Shown here in pieces: positions 31,841 through 40,413 of a DNA stretch of 64,000 nt; within the stretch, counting starts at the first letter, position 1, and each line of letters opens with the position of its first letter. The position numbers and the translations under genes are program-made. This DNA comes from Flavobacterium shii (GTDB taxonomy: Bacteria > Bacteroidota > Bacteroidia > Flavobacteriales > Flavobacteriaceae): NCBI RefSeq assembly GCF_025847235.1, contig NZ_JAOZEW010000024.1:31932-95931 (forward strand). Direction: 5' to 3'. The notes beneath the pieces are model-generated. The model was not told the DNA's origin, ran no database searches, and saw only the letters and a program-made list of their open reading frames with translations.

Positions 31841-33586
31841 CTACTTTTTAGCTACTAAAAAGTCCAGATAATTTAAATTAAATCCTCCGTTATCAAAAAC
31901 TACTTTAACCTTATTTGTTCCTTTTTTCAAACTCACTCCCGGAAGTATAACTGTTTTCCAGATTGTATCGCTCCCTGTTGCCGGAAGGGTAATTATTTCT
32001 GATATTTTTCCGTTTCCATTTTCCAAATGTAATTTTCCTTCTGCTTTTTCACTTGAATAACGAATAGCTACATCAAATGTTTTTGCGACTTTTACAATTG
32101 CTGTAAATTGTAACCATTCCGTATTTTCTATAAATGAAACCTGATACCCATTTGAGGGATCATCTTTACAAGGCAAAATATCAACTCCGTCATTTCGCAT
32201 TGTTTTTCCTTTATTCCATTCTTCGAACGTGCCTGTTTCTACGCGATAATTTACAACATCTTTGTCAAAATAAGCAAACCCATTTGTTCCTAAATCATAT
32301 TCGGTTGCAAATATTTTCCCTGGCAAAACTCGTTTTTTATAACTTTTTGTTTCATTTGTATGTACTTGACGAAACATTGCGTCAAGTACATCTGTCTTTA
32401 TTGTGGTATTCTCTATTTTATAATTTTCGGCCAATTGCATCAATGCTTTTTCTGCAAAATCGGGACTAGGTTTTTCGCCACCACCTTTCCAATATTGACG
32501 TAATTTTTCATATTCCGGTGTTTTGGTAACTGAAGTAATTCCGGCAATATTCTCTATTTTTTTCATTGGCCAAAATGCCCACCCAATATTATTTGATTCA
32601 AATAAAGAAATAGCATCTTTAAACCAAACATTCGAATTTTCTCCTCCTTCTCCCATCCAGATTGGTACATTATATTCTTTTCTATAATCCAGCATTTTCT
32701 GGATTGATCCTACATTATTATAATTCCAATATTTATGAAAACTCAGTGCCATATTATCATCCCAAAGAGGAAACATTCCGTTGTAATTATTTCCCCAACA
32801 GTTTCCTTCGATAATAATCATGTGGTTTTTATCGACCTCCCGAATTGCTTTTGTAATAGATACTAAAAGTTCACGTAAAGGTGCATTTGAAGTTTCGTCG
32901 CAACCATTTTTATTACTTCCTGTAAAATTCCAATTTGGTTCATTAATAATATCGTATGCTCCTATCCACGGATTATCCTTATAACGTAAAGCTAGTTTTT
33001 TCCATAATTCGGTCATTTTTTTACGATTGGCTTCACTTTGCCAAAGAGATGATTTTGAAGTATCATAGTCCGAAATTGCAGCATCATTTCCTTGTCCACC
33101 TGGCGCAGCATGAAGATCAAGAATAAGATACATTTTATTATCTGCACACCATTTAAGTAAATTATCGGTCATTATAAAACCTTCTTCTATCCAGGTAATT
33201 TGTCCTTCCTTTTCGGCTTCAATTGGCGGTGTATAAAGATTATAATGCATTGGCAAACGTATGGAATTGAAACCCCACACTGCCAGCGAATCGATGTCTC
33301 TTTTGGTTATTCCGTTGGCTCTATACGCCTCGTAAAACTTTTCGGTTTTTTCGGCACCAATTACCTCTGTTATTTTTTGTTTTATTACATATTGCGGGCT
33401 TGCAAATGGTTCTGTCTGGATCATATATCCTTCTTGAACCATCCATCCGCCTAATCCCAATCCTCGTAATATGACATTTTCCCCTTTTCCATCTACAATA
33501 TTTTGTCCGCTTTGGTGCAAATACCCTTGCCCAAAAGAAGCGATTGAAAATAATAAAAGTAATGTTGAAGTTATTTTTTTCATCAT
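31841..33586 (-). CDS. GH5-family glucanase with C-terminal carbohydrate-binding domain
   Basis: 581 residues with a signal peptide (ITSTLLLLFSIASFGQG). The (beta/alpha)8 GH5 domain has acid/base Glu in DIINEPNW (about 215) and nucleophile Glu in WMGEGGENSN (about 313), with the family SIRLPMHYNLY. It resembles exo-beta-1,3-glucanase-like members; this is a family-level call. Residues from about 435 form a CBM6-like beta-sandwich (NTEWLQFTAIVKVAKTF, GGFNLNYLDFLVAKK). Either of the first two Met may start. A hairpin lies just upstream, after the GH30 stop. Confidence 0.88.
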   Translation of the reverse strand: MMKKITSTLLLLFSIASFGQGYLHQSGQNIVDGKGENVILRGLGLGGWMVQEGYMIQTEPFASPQYVIKQKITEVIGAEKTEKFYEAYRANGITKRDIDSLAVWGFNSIRLPMHYNLYTPPIEAEKEGQITWIEEGFIMTDNLLKWCADNKMYLILDLHAAPGGQGNDAAISDYDTSKSSLWQSEANRKKMTELWKKLALRYKDNPWIGAYDIINEPNWNFTGSNKNGCDETSNAPLRELLVSITKAIREVDKNHMIIIEGNCWGNNYNGMFPLWDDNMALSFHKYWNYNNVGSIQKMLDYRKEYNVPIWMGEGGENSNVWFKDAISLFESNNIGWAFWPMKKIENIAGITSVTKTPEYEKLRQYWKGGGEKPSPDFAEKALMQLAENYKIENTTIKTDVLDAMFRQVHTNETKSYKKRVLPGKIFATEYDLGTNGFAYFDKDVVNYRVETGTFEEWNKGKTMRNDGVDILPCKDDPSNGYQVSFIENTEWLQFTAIVKVAKTFDVAIRYSSEKAEGKLHLENGNGKISEIITLPATGSDTIWKTVILPGVSLKKGTNKVKVVFDNGGFNLNYLDFLVAKK

Positions 33587-33662
33587 CTTATTTTAATAAA
33601 AAGTTTTGCTTGAGATCTGCTATTTGTTGTTTTTCATTCTTCATAATAATCCATTTCTACTA

Positions 33663-33710
33663 TATGCGATAACTGGTTATGATTTAATTATCATAACCAG
33701 TTATCGCATA
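33663..33710 (-). repeat. perfect 21-bp hairpin after GH30 stop codon
   Basis: Arms 33663-33683 and 33690-33710 are perfectly complementary around the six-base loop TTAATT. It begins about nine bases after the GH30 stop. There is no T-run on either strand, so it is not an ordinary intrinsic terminator; it may be an mRNA processing or stabilising structure within the operon. Confidence 0.85.
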
Positions 33711-33719
33711 GGATTGTGA

Positions 33720-35174
33720 TTAATAAACTAACGTTTGTATTCCGTGTGCAGGAATTGTAACAACCGTTTTGGCTGTATCAACAATTAAATTATAAATCAC
33801 ACTTTTATCGGTATGATTCATTACAATCGTAACCATTTTTCCATTTGTATTAAGAAATGAAGTACTTAATAATGAGCTTCTGCTCACTGCTGTACTTACT
33901 CTTTTTGCATTTAATTCAATGAATTTAGAAAAATGACCTATGTAATAATAAGATGGTGTATATATTAACTCTCCTGTATTTGTATTTGCATGAATTGGGG
34001 CAAAACAAAAATTACCTACATGATTAGGACCTCCGTTTTGATCTAATAAAATATTCCAATCGGTCCAGGCAACAGTTCCGTTATTAAAATCATTGATCAT
34101 TGAGGTTCCATATCTCTCGGCATTTGCCCAGAATTGATATTTTGCAGCGTCAAATCTTTCGATACATCCTTCTGTAAACATTAATTTTTTATCCGGATAT
34201 GCTTCATAAACTTTTCTTACGTTGTCAAACATCGGCGCGCCTCCTGTCCAGGTTTCGTACCAATGAAATCCCATTCCCCAAACATATTTTGCTGCTTCGG
34301 GATCGGAGTAAATTACGTTTGCTCTTTGGTTCATTAAATCTCTATTATGATCCCAAACAATAATTTTTTTATCTGCAAGACCTTCTTTTTTCATTGTTGG
34401 CCCAAGGTAATTTTTAATAAAATCTCTTTCGGCATCTGCAGTATATATGCATGATTCCCATGTTTGGGTAGCCATTGGTTCATTTTGAGTTGATATTCCC
34501 CAAATAGGCATTCCTTCTTTTTCATACGCTTTTACAAACTTGGTATAATAGTTTGCCCATGCCTGATAAAATTCCGGTAATAAAGTACCTCCTTTTAACA
34601 TATCTTTATTGCTTTTCATAAAAGCAGGCGGACTCCATGGAGCTGCGTACAATGTTAATTTACCTCCAGCCGTTTTTATCGCTTCCTTAATCATAGGAAT
34701 GCGATATTTTTTATCATGCTCTATAGAAAACGTTTTTAAATCTTTATCTCCTTCTTGGATATAAGTATAGCTTTCACTGCTAAAATCAGAACTATGAATC
34801 GTTGTTCTTAGCAAAGAATAGCCTATTCCTTTTTGTTTATCGTAATAAGCATTTAAAAATTCTTGTTGTTTTTCTTTTGATAACTTAGCATAAATTTCAG
34901 CGCTGGCATCGGTTATTGCTCCTCCAACTCCCATAAAGGTCTGAAAAGTTTTTTTAGATTCTACAAAAACTGATATTTCTGTTTCTGTCGGCTGACTTGA
35001 TGTAGAGAAAACTAAATTATCTGTAGGTGTTAATCTTAATTTAGTATCATCTGCTGTAGTATATACTGCTATTTTTTTCCCATTTGTAATAAATTCTTGT
35101 TTGTTTTTTTGCTGTTGCGAAAACGCTGTCAGTGAAAACAAGAAACAAAGAATCTTATATTTTTGTTTTTTCAT
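33720..35174 (-). CDS. GH30-family glycoside hydrolase
   Basis: About 484 residues from ATG at 35174; the longer frame from 35195 adds seven residues before a clear signal peptide (MKKQKYKILCFLFSLTAFSQ). The fold is a GH30 TIM barrel plus a side beta-domain. Catalytic Glu residues lie in GISTQNEPM (acid/base, about 231) and MFTEGCIERF (nucleophile, about 335). Such Bacteroidota GH30 enzymes include endo-beta-1,6-glucanases and glucosylceramidase-like enzymes. Placed after susD in the glucan locus, a beta-1,6-glucanase role is likely but not proven. Confidence 0.9.
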   Translation of the reverse strand: MKKQKYKILCFLFSLTAFSQQQKNKQEFITNGKKIAVYTTADDTKLRLTPTDNLVFSTSSQPTETEISVFVESKKTFQTFMGVGGAITDASAEIYAKLSKEKQQEFLNAYYDKQKGIGYSLLRTTIHSSDFSSESYTYIQEGDKDLKTFSIEHDKKYRIPMIKEAIKTAGGKLTLYAAPWSPPAFMKSNKDMLKGGTLLPEFYQAWANYYTKFVKAYEKEGMPIWGISTQNEPMATQTWESCIYTADAERDFIKNYLGPTMKKEGLADKKIIVWDHNRDLMNQRANVIYSDPEAAKYVWGMGFHWYETWTGGAPMFDNVRKVYEAYPDKKLMFTEGCIERFDAAKYQFWANAERYGTSMINDFNNGTVAWTDWNILLDQNGGPNHVGNFCFAPIHANTNTGELIYTPSYYYIGHFSKFIELNAKRVSTAVSRSSLLSTSFLNTNGKMVTIVMNHTDKSVIYNLIVDTAKTVVTIPAHGIQTLVY

Positions 35175-35253
35175 TATTCGAATATATTTTATCATTTATT
35201 GGCTGTTGAGCATAATACATTACAGTACATGGAAATCAAAACTTCTTTTTTAA

Positions 35254-35286
35254 AATAGCCCACAATCATATAGAATATGGGCTATT
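35254..35286 (-). terminator. hairpin between susD and GH30 gene (partial terminator)
   Basis: On the minus strand AATAGCCCA pairs with TGGGCTATT, followed by only a few T residues. It sits in the 223-base gap between susD and the enzyme genes and could lower read-through, giving more SusC/SusD than enzyme. Confidence 0.55.
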
Positions 35287-35397
35287 CTGGCAACCTAACT
35301 TAAACTCATACTCAACTAACTCTAACTTAAAAACTGAGATTTATATCTCATTAATTTTTAATATGTATTGGGTCTTCATTATTTTATTATGAAAGTT

Positions 35398-36921
35398 CTA
35401 ATTGTACAGTGGATTTTGAACCATTTTAGTATTATTAAATTCACTGTAAGGTATTGGCCATAATTCATTTTTACCAGCCATAAACCCTTTAAACGCAAGT
35501 TTAGAAGCTGCTTCACCAGTTCTTACTAAATCATACCAACGGTGTCCTTCTCCAGCAAGTTCCAATCTTCTTTCGGCCAAAATTGCAGGAATAGAAACTG
35601 GTATTGGCGTTAAACCAACTCTACCTCTCACCGCATCCAATAAAGCTTGTGCTCTAGGTCCTGTTCCTCCTAATGCTTCGGCTTCCATTAAATAAGTATC
35701 GGCTAGACGAATGATGTAGGTATTAACCCCAAAATTCAATGCCCCTTCAGAAGTTCCAATATCGCTATTAAGTGGTGAATATTTTATAAAATGATATCCT
35801 GTTTCCTGATAGCTTGGATCATATGTTATGTGTTTTGCTGCTACTTCTGCTGCTGCATCAAAAATTGTCGATGCAAAACGAGGATCTGTTTTTAAAGCAT
35901 TAGCCAAATCATCTGTAACAACCATAAAGCCCCACCCATTGATATAATCCGGCATACCCGCTGTTATGCCCGCTGCTGTTCTTTTATAATTGCGCATTCC
36001 GCTTAGTTGGCTTACTAAGTTTCCTTCGTCATCACCATCTTTTTCAAAATTATTCCATGTAGTATTTCCTTCACTTGAATAACTAATTTCAAAAATTGAT
36101 TCTGTATTGAACTTATTTTTGTGGTTCCATAAATCAGCAAACTTATCTAATAATTTGTATCCAAAACTACTTGTTGATCCAGGTGTACCATTAACTTTAG
36201 CTAATTCTGCTGCTGCTTCTGGTTTTTTATTATCATATAAATAAACTTTTCCTAAAAGAGCTGTTGCAGCACCTTTTGTAAAACGACCTAATTCATCAGA
36301 AGCCAAAGTAACAGGCAAATCTGCAATTGCATCATTCAAATCTTTTTCAATTTGTGCATACACCATTGCCGGAGTTGCTTGTACTGTTATAGCAATTTCC
36401 TCTCTGGTATACGGAGTTAATCTTAACGGAACGTTTCCAAACAATCTAACTAAATCAAAATAATAATACGCACGTAATGCTTTAACCTCTGCCATAAAAC
36501 GAGCTTTTTTAGCTGCATCCATGTCTATTCCTGGCAATTTCACGACCATGATGTTACATCTTGCAACTCCTTGAAAATAATTTGCCCATACTGCTGGTGG
36601 AATGTTAGTAGGACTCACGGTATAATTATTCATAACCTGAAGCCCTGGCTGATCGGCATTATTACCTCCTCCTGCATAAAAATCATCTGATGCAGAATTT
36701 AGTAATAACAATGGTGCATTTTCCATAGCTCCTGCATATTTTCCTAATTTATCATAAGCAGCTATTAATCCAGAATAAGCATCTTTTTCGGTTTTATAAA
36801 AATCTTTTTCTAATACAACGCCATCTCCTTTAACTTCCAGCTTTTCCGCGTTATCACACGATGCAAGTGACAATAATGCCCCTAATGCTATAAATGAATG
36901 TTTAAAACTTATAAGTTTCAT
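35398..36921 (-). CDS. SusD/RagB family outer-membrane glycan-binding lipoprotein
   Basis: 507 residues. The lipobox is LLSLASC (Cys22). The TPR-rich family core and ends are seen: FYKTEKDAYSGLIAAYDKL, KALRAYYYFDLVRLFGNVPL, LAERRLELAGEGHRWYDLVR and LWPIPYSEFN. It binds the polysaccharide at the cell surface and acts as the lid of the SusC channel. It begins 17 bases after susC and is therefore co-translated with it. Sugar specificity cannot be read from the sequence. Confidence 0.96.
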   Translation of the reverse strand: MKLISFKHSFIALGALLSLASCDNAEKLEVKGDGVVLEKDFYKTEKDAYSGLIAAYDKLGKYAGAMENAPLLLLNSASDDFYAGGGNNADQPGLQVMNNYTVSPTNIPPAVWANYFQGVARCNIMVVKLPGIDMDAAKKARFMAEVKALRAYYYFDLVRLFGNVPLRLTPYTREEIAITVQATPAMVYAQIEKDLNDAIADLPVTLASDELGRFTKGAATALLGKVYLYDNKKPEAAAELAKVNGTPGSTSSFGYKLLDKFADLWNHKNKFNTESIFEISYSSEGNTTWNNFEKDGDDEGNLVSQLSGMRNYKRTAAGITAGMPDYINGWGFMVVTDDLANALKTDPRFASTIFDAAAEVAAKHITYDPSYQETGYHFIKYSPLNSDIGTSEGALNFGVNTYIIRLADTYLMEAEALGGTGPRAQALLDAVRGRVGLTPIPVSIPAILAERRLELAGEGHRWYDLVRTGEAASKLAFKGFMAGKNELWPIPYSEFNNTKMVQNPLYN

Positions 36922-36938
36922 AATATTATATTTTTAAA

Positions 36939-39900
36939 TTAAAATTGTAAATTAACTCCAAACATGTATGTCTTGGCTTGAGGATAAAAACCTCTATCTA
37001 CGCCTTGCACATTGTTTACACCTGCAGTAGTTGCTCCTCCAATTTCAGGATCATAACCCGTATATTTAGTAATTGTGAACAAGTTTTCACCTGTTACATA
37101 AACTCTTACTTTTTGTAATGAAATGCTGTTTATCCATTCTTTTGGAAATGAATATCCAAACTGAATAGTTTTAAATCTAAAGAAATCACCGTTTTGTAAA
37201 TGAAAGTTTGATGGGTTGTTAAAGTTATTATTAGTATCAGCATTAGTAACTCTAGGATAAGTGTTTGAAGTTCCTTCTCCTGTCCAACGTCCTAAAACTT
37301 CTGTTTGATAATTCGCATTTAAAACATCTAATCTTCTTAATCCTTGATAAATTTTATTCCCTCCAGCTCCTTGACCAAAAACTAATAAGTCGAAACCACG
37401 GTAATCTAAGTTCAATGTTAAACCATAAGTGAATTTAGGTAATGAACTACCTAAGAAACCTCTATCATCTGCTGTAATTTTACCATCACCATTAGTATCT
37501 TCCCAACGGAAATCTCCAGGTTTAGCATTTGGTTGAATTAAACCACCTGCAGTATTTTTATAAGCATCAATTTCTGCTTGGTTTTGAAAAATACCAGCTG
37601 TTTTAAATCCGTAGAATGAATTATAAGCATGACCTACTTCTGTCCTATTGATTTCATAAGTTGTAGATTGAACTTTTTCGGTACCAACAACAAAGTTTAC
37701 TCCTTTGTCTATGTACGTAACTTCATTTTCTACATAAGAGAAATTACCGTTTACAGAAAGGTTTAATGCTCCTATTTTTTTACGATATCCTAATTCAATA
37801 TCAATACCCTTATTCTGCATATCTGCTAAGTTTGCATAAGAATCTCCCGAAACACCTACAAATCCAGGAACTGGTACTTTCATAATAATACCTGATGTTT
37901 TTTTCTTGAAGAAATCAACAGTTAAATTAAAGTCATGAAGAAAACTAGTTTCAAAACCAATGTTAACTTGTTTAGTTTCTTCCCATTTTAAATCAGGATT
38001 TGGAATTGCGTTTGGACTTTGTCCCGGAATCGGTAATCCATCAGCACCGATAGTATAATTTCTTTTAATTCCAATAGTAGATAAGTATAAGAAATCTGGA
38101 GAAGAATCGTTACCTGTTACTCCGTAACCTCCTCTAATTTTTAATGTGTTTATAATGTTATTTTCTTTCCAAAATTCTTCTTTTGATGGTACCCAACCTA
38201 GCGAAGCAGATGGGAAAGTTCCGTATTTATTGTTTGGTCCAAATCTTGTAGATCCATCACGACGGATAATCCCAGAGAAGATATATTTTTCCTTGTAATC
38301 ATAATTTAATCTTGAAAAAACTGATTGTACTCTGTGCTCTACAGCAAGTGCATTATAAGCATTCGCAATTTTATCTTTTGCCGGAACATCTACATTAAAA
38401 GATGCATCTGCATGAGTTGTAGCGGGAATTCCTCTATAGGTAATATCGTTACCAGAAGTAATATTATCCACATAAGTACCAACTCCCAATAAAACATTGA
38501 AATGATGGTCCCCTAATTTTTTATCATAATTTAAAGTATTCTCCCAGTTCCAACTAAATGATTTTTTATAAGATCTAAAAAGCTCATTTGTATTTTTTAC
38601 TGTAGCATTATTCAAATAATAAACCGGAGTAAAATTGTCTGATCCGTAAAAAGCTAATTTTCCACCAGCGATTGATTTAAATTTTAATCCTTTTATTAAT
38701 TCTGCTTCAACATATATGTTCCCAACAAAATTATCAGCAAAATCATTATTACCTAATCTTGTTTGAGTATAAGCCAAAGGATTTGTATTTTCCTGAATAA
38801 CATTAGTCGAGATACCATAATAATTTCCATTCCCGTCTTTAAGTGCATTTGCAGGGAATGTTTTATATACATCTGGATTAGTTTCAATAACTGGAGTCAA
38901 TGGATCTAGATTTATTGCAGATGCCAAAGGACCTCCAAACTCATTGTTCGTGTTTCCAATACCAATAGTTTTTTCATGAGAATAACCTAAAGTTTGTCCA
39001 ACTTTAATATAATTCCCAAGTTTATGTGTTGAGTTTAATCGAATATTTTTTCTGTTGTAATTAGAAATATCTGTAGTTACGATACCTTCCTGATCTATTA
39101 AACCAAAAGACATAAAAAACGTAGATACATCGTTACCCCCACTAATACTTAACTCCTGAGAAAGACGTTGAGCGTGTTGATTAAAAATGGCTTTTTGCCA
39201 ATCTGTTCCTGTTCCGAATGAATTAATTTGAGCCTGTGTATACTTAGGAGTCCCTCCCGCATTAACAGCAGATTCATTCATAATCATTGCATATTGTGAT
39301 GCATTAAGTAAGTCAAGTTTTTTTGCAGGAGCCGATGTTCCTGAATAACCATTGTAATTAACAGTTATCCTTCCCGCTTTTCCTTTTTTGGTAGTAACCA
39401 GTATTACCCCAGCTGCAGCACGAGAACCATAAATAGCTCCCGAAGCACCATCTTTTAATACCTCGATAGATTCGATATCAGATTGATTTAGGTAACCGAT
39501 ACCTCCATTATCAACAACTACACCATCAACAACCCATAAAGGATCATTATTGTTCAAAGTAGTAAAACCACGAACACGTATTGTAGAAGCAGATCCCGGT
39601 TGCCCAGCATTTGCAGCAATAGATACACCCGAAACTCTACCTTGTAAAGCTTGTTCTACTCTTGTTATTGGGAGGTTTTCTAAATCTTTGGCTTTAACGC
39701 TGGAAATAGCACCTGTTACCACACTTCTCTTTTGAGTACCATAACCTACAACAACAACCTCATTTAACGTTTGTGATTCAGAATGCAACTGAACTACAAT
39801 TTTGTTTCTCCCATTTACAGGTTCCTGAACAGTACTATACCCTATAAAGCTAATTGAAAGAACACCATTAGAAGGTACTTGAATTTGAAATTTTCCGTCA

Positions 39901-40070
39901 AAATCAGAAGATGTACCCTTTGACGATCCTTTTATTAAAACAGATGCACCTGGAACTGGCATTCCATTTTCATCATTAACTACTCCATTGACAGTAATGT
40001 CCTGTGCCTGTGCTATAACAGAGAATAGTAATGCTGAAAAACAAAAAATAAGTAATTTTGTTAATTTCAT
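36939..40070 (-). CDS. SusC/RagA family TonB-linked outer-membrane transporter
   Basis: 1043 residues. Signal peptide ends IAQAQD; a carboxypeptidase-like regulatory domain follows (VNDENGMPVPGASVLIKGSS), then the plug (VVVGYGTQKRSVVTGAISS, GVSIAANAGQPGSASTIRVR, NNDPLWVVDGVVVDNG) and a large barrel ending FGVNLQF. It imports oligosaccharides with TonB energy and pairs with the SusD gene 17 bases downstream. It is first in the glucan operon and divergent from the propeller regulator. Full length for the family. Confidence 0.97.
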   Translation of the reverse strand: MKLTKLLIFCFSALLFSVIAQAQDITVNGVVNDENGMPVPGASVLIKGSSKGTSSDFDGKFQIQVPSNGVLSISFIGYSTVQEPVNGRNKIVVQLHSESQTLNEVVVVGYGTQKRSVVTGAISSVKAKDLENLPITRVEQALQGRVSGVSIAANAGQPGSASTIRVRGFTTLNNNDPLWVVDGVVVDNGGIGYLNQSDIESIEVLKDGASGAIYGSRAAAGVILVTTKKGKAGRITVNYNGYSGTSAPAKKLDLLNASQYAMIMNESAVNAGGTPKYTQAQINSFGTGTDWQKAIFNQHAQRLSQELSISGGNDVSTFFMSFGLIDQEGIVTTDISNYNRKNIRLNSTHKLGNYIKVGQTLGYSHEKTIGIGNTNNEFGGPLASAINLDPLTPVIETNPDVYKTFPANALKDGNGNYYGISTNVIQENTNPLAYTQTRLGNNDFADNFVGNIYVEAELIKGLKFKSIAGGKLAFYGSDNFTPVYYLNNATVKNTNELFRSYKKSFSWNWENTLNYDKKLGDHHFNVLLGVGTYVDNITSGNDITYRGIPATTHADASFNVDVPAKDKIANAYNALAVEHRVQSVFSRLNYDYKEKYIFSGIIRRDGSTRFGPNNKYGTFPSASLGWVPSKEEFWKENNIINTLKIRGGYGVTGNDSSPDFLYLSTIGIKRNYTIGADGLPIPGQSPNAIPNPDLKWEETKQVNIGFETSFLHDFNLTVDFFKKKTSGIIMKVPVPGFVGVSGDSYANLADMQNKGIDIELGYRKKIGALNLSVNGNFSYVENEVTYIDKGVNFVVGTEKVQSTTYEINRTEVGHAYNSFYGFKTAGIFQNQAEIDAYKNTAGGLIQPNAKPGDFRWEDTNGDGKITADDRGFLGSSLPKFTYGLTLNLDYRGFDLLVFGQGAGGNKIYQGLRRLDVLNANYQTEVLGRWTGEGTSNTYPRVTNADTNNNFNNPSNFHLQNGDFFRFKTIQFGYSFPKEWINSISLQKVRVYVTGENLFTITKYTGYDPEIGGATTAGVNNVQGVDRGFYPQAKTYMFGVNLQF

Positions 40071-40413
40071 TTTTCTAAAAATTTTGGTTAATTAATTAGT
40101 AATTTGATGCAATAATAAAGTTAATTTTCTAAGATCAATAATTAAAAATCATTACAAAAACACATCAAACTATAAATTAATACTTAACAAAAACACATCA
40201 AATATTTTACACTAAACTGATTTACATGTAATTACAAAATAAATAATACTGTTATCAAAATGTTAAGTAAAAAAATAAACACTACATTTATGAAATATAA
40301 AGTATTTTAGCTTTTATTAGAAATAATTCAAATAAAACGCAATAATTCAACTTTCATATTTAAGAATAAAGCAGATAATAAAACATAAGCCATAAAACCA
40401 CCTACGATAAATT
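40071..40413. other. divergent regulatory region of the glucan locus
   Basis: 343 bases of very A/T-rich DNA between susC and the propeller regulator. A TAACTTTA-like element about 45 bases before susC resembles the -7 consensus. Direct repeats of the type AAACACATCAAA occur twice (around 40158 and 40192) and may be binding sites. No gene is present. Confidence 0.45.
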
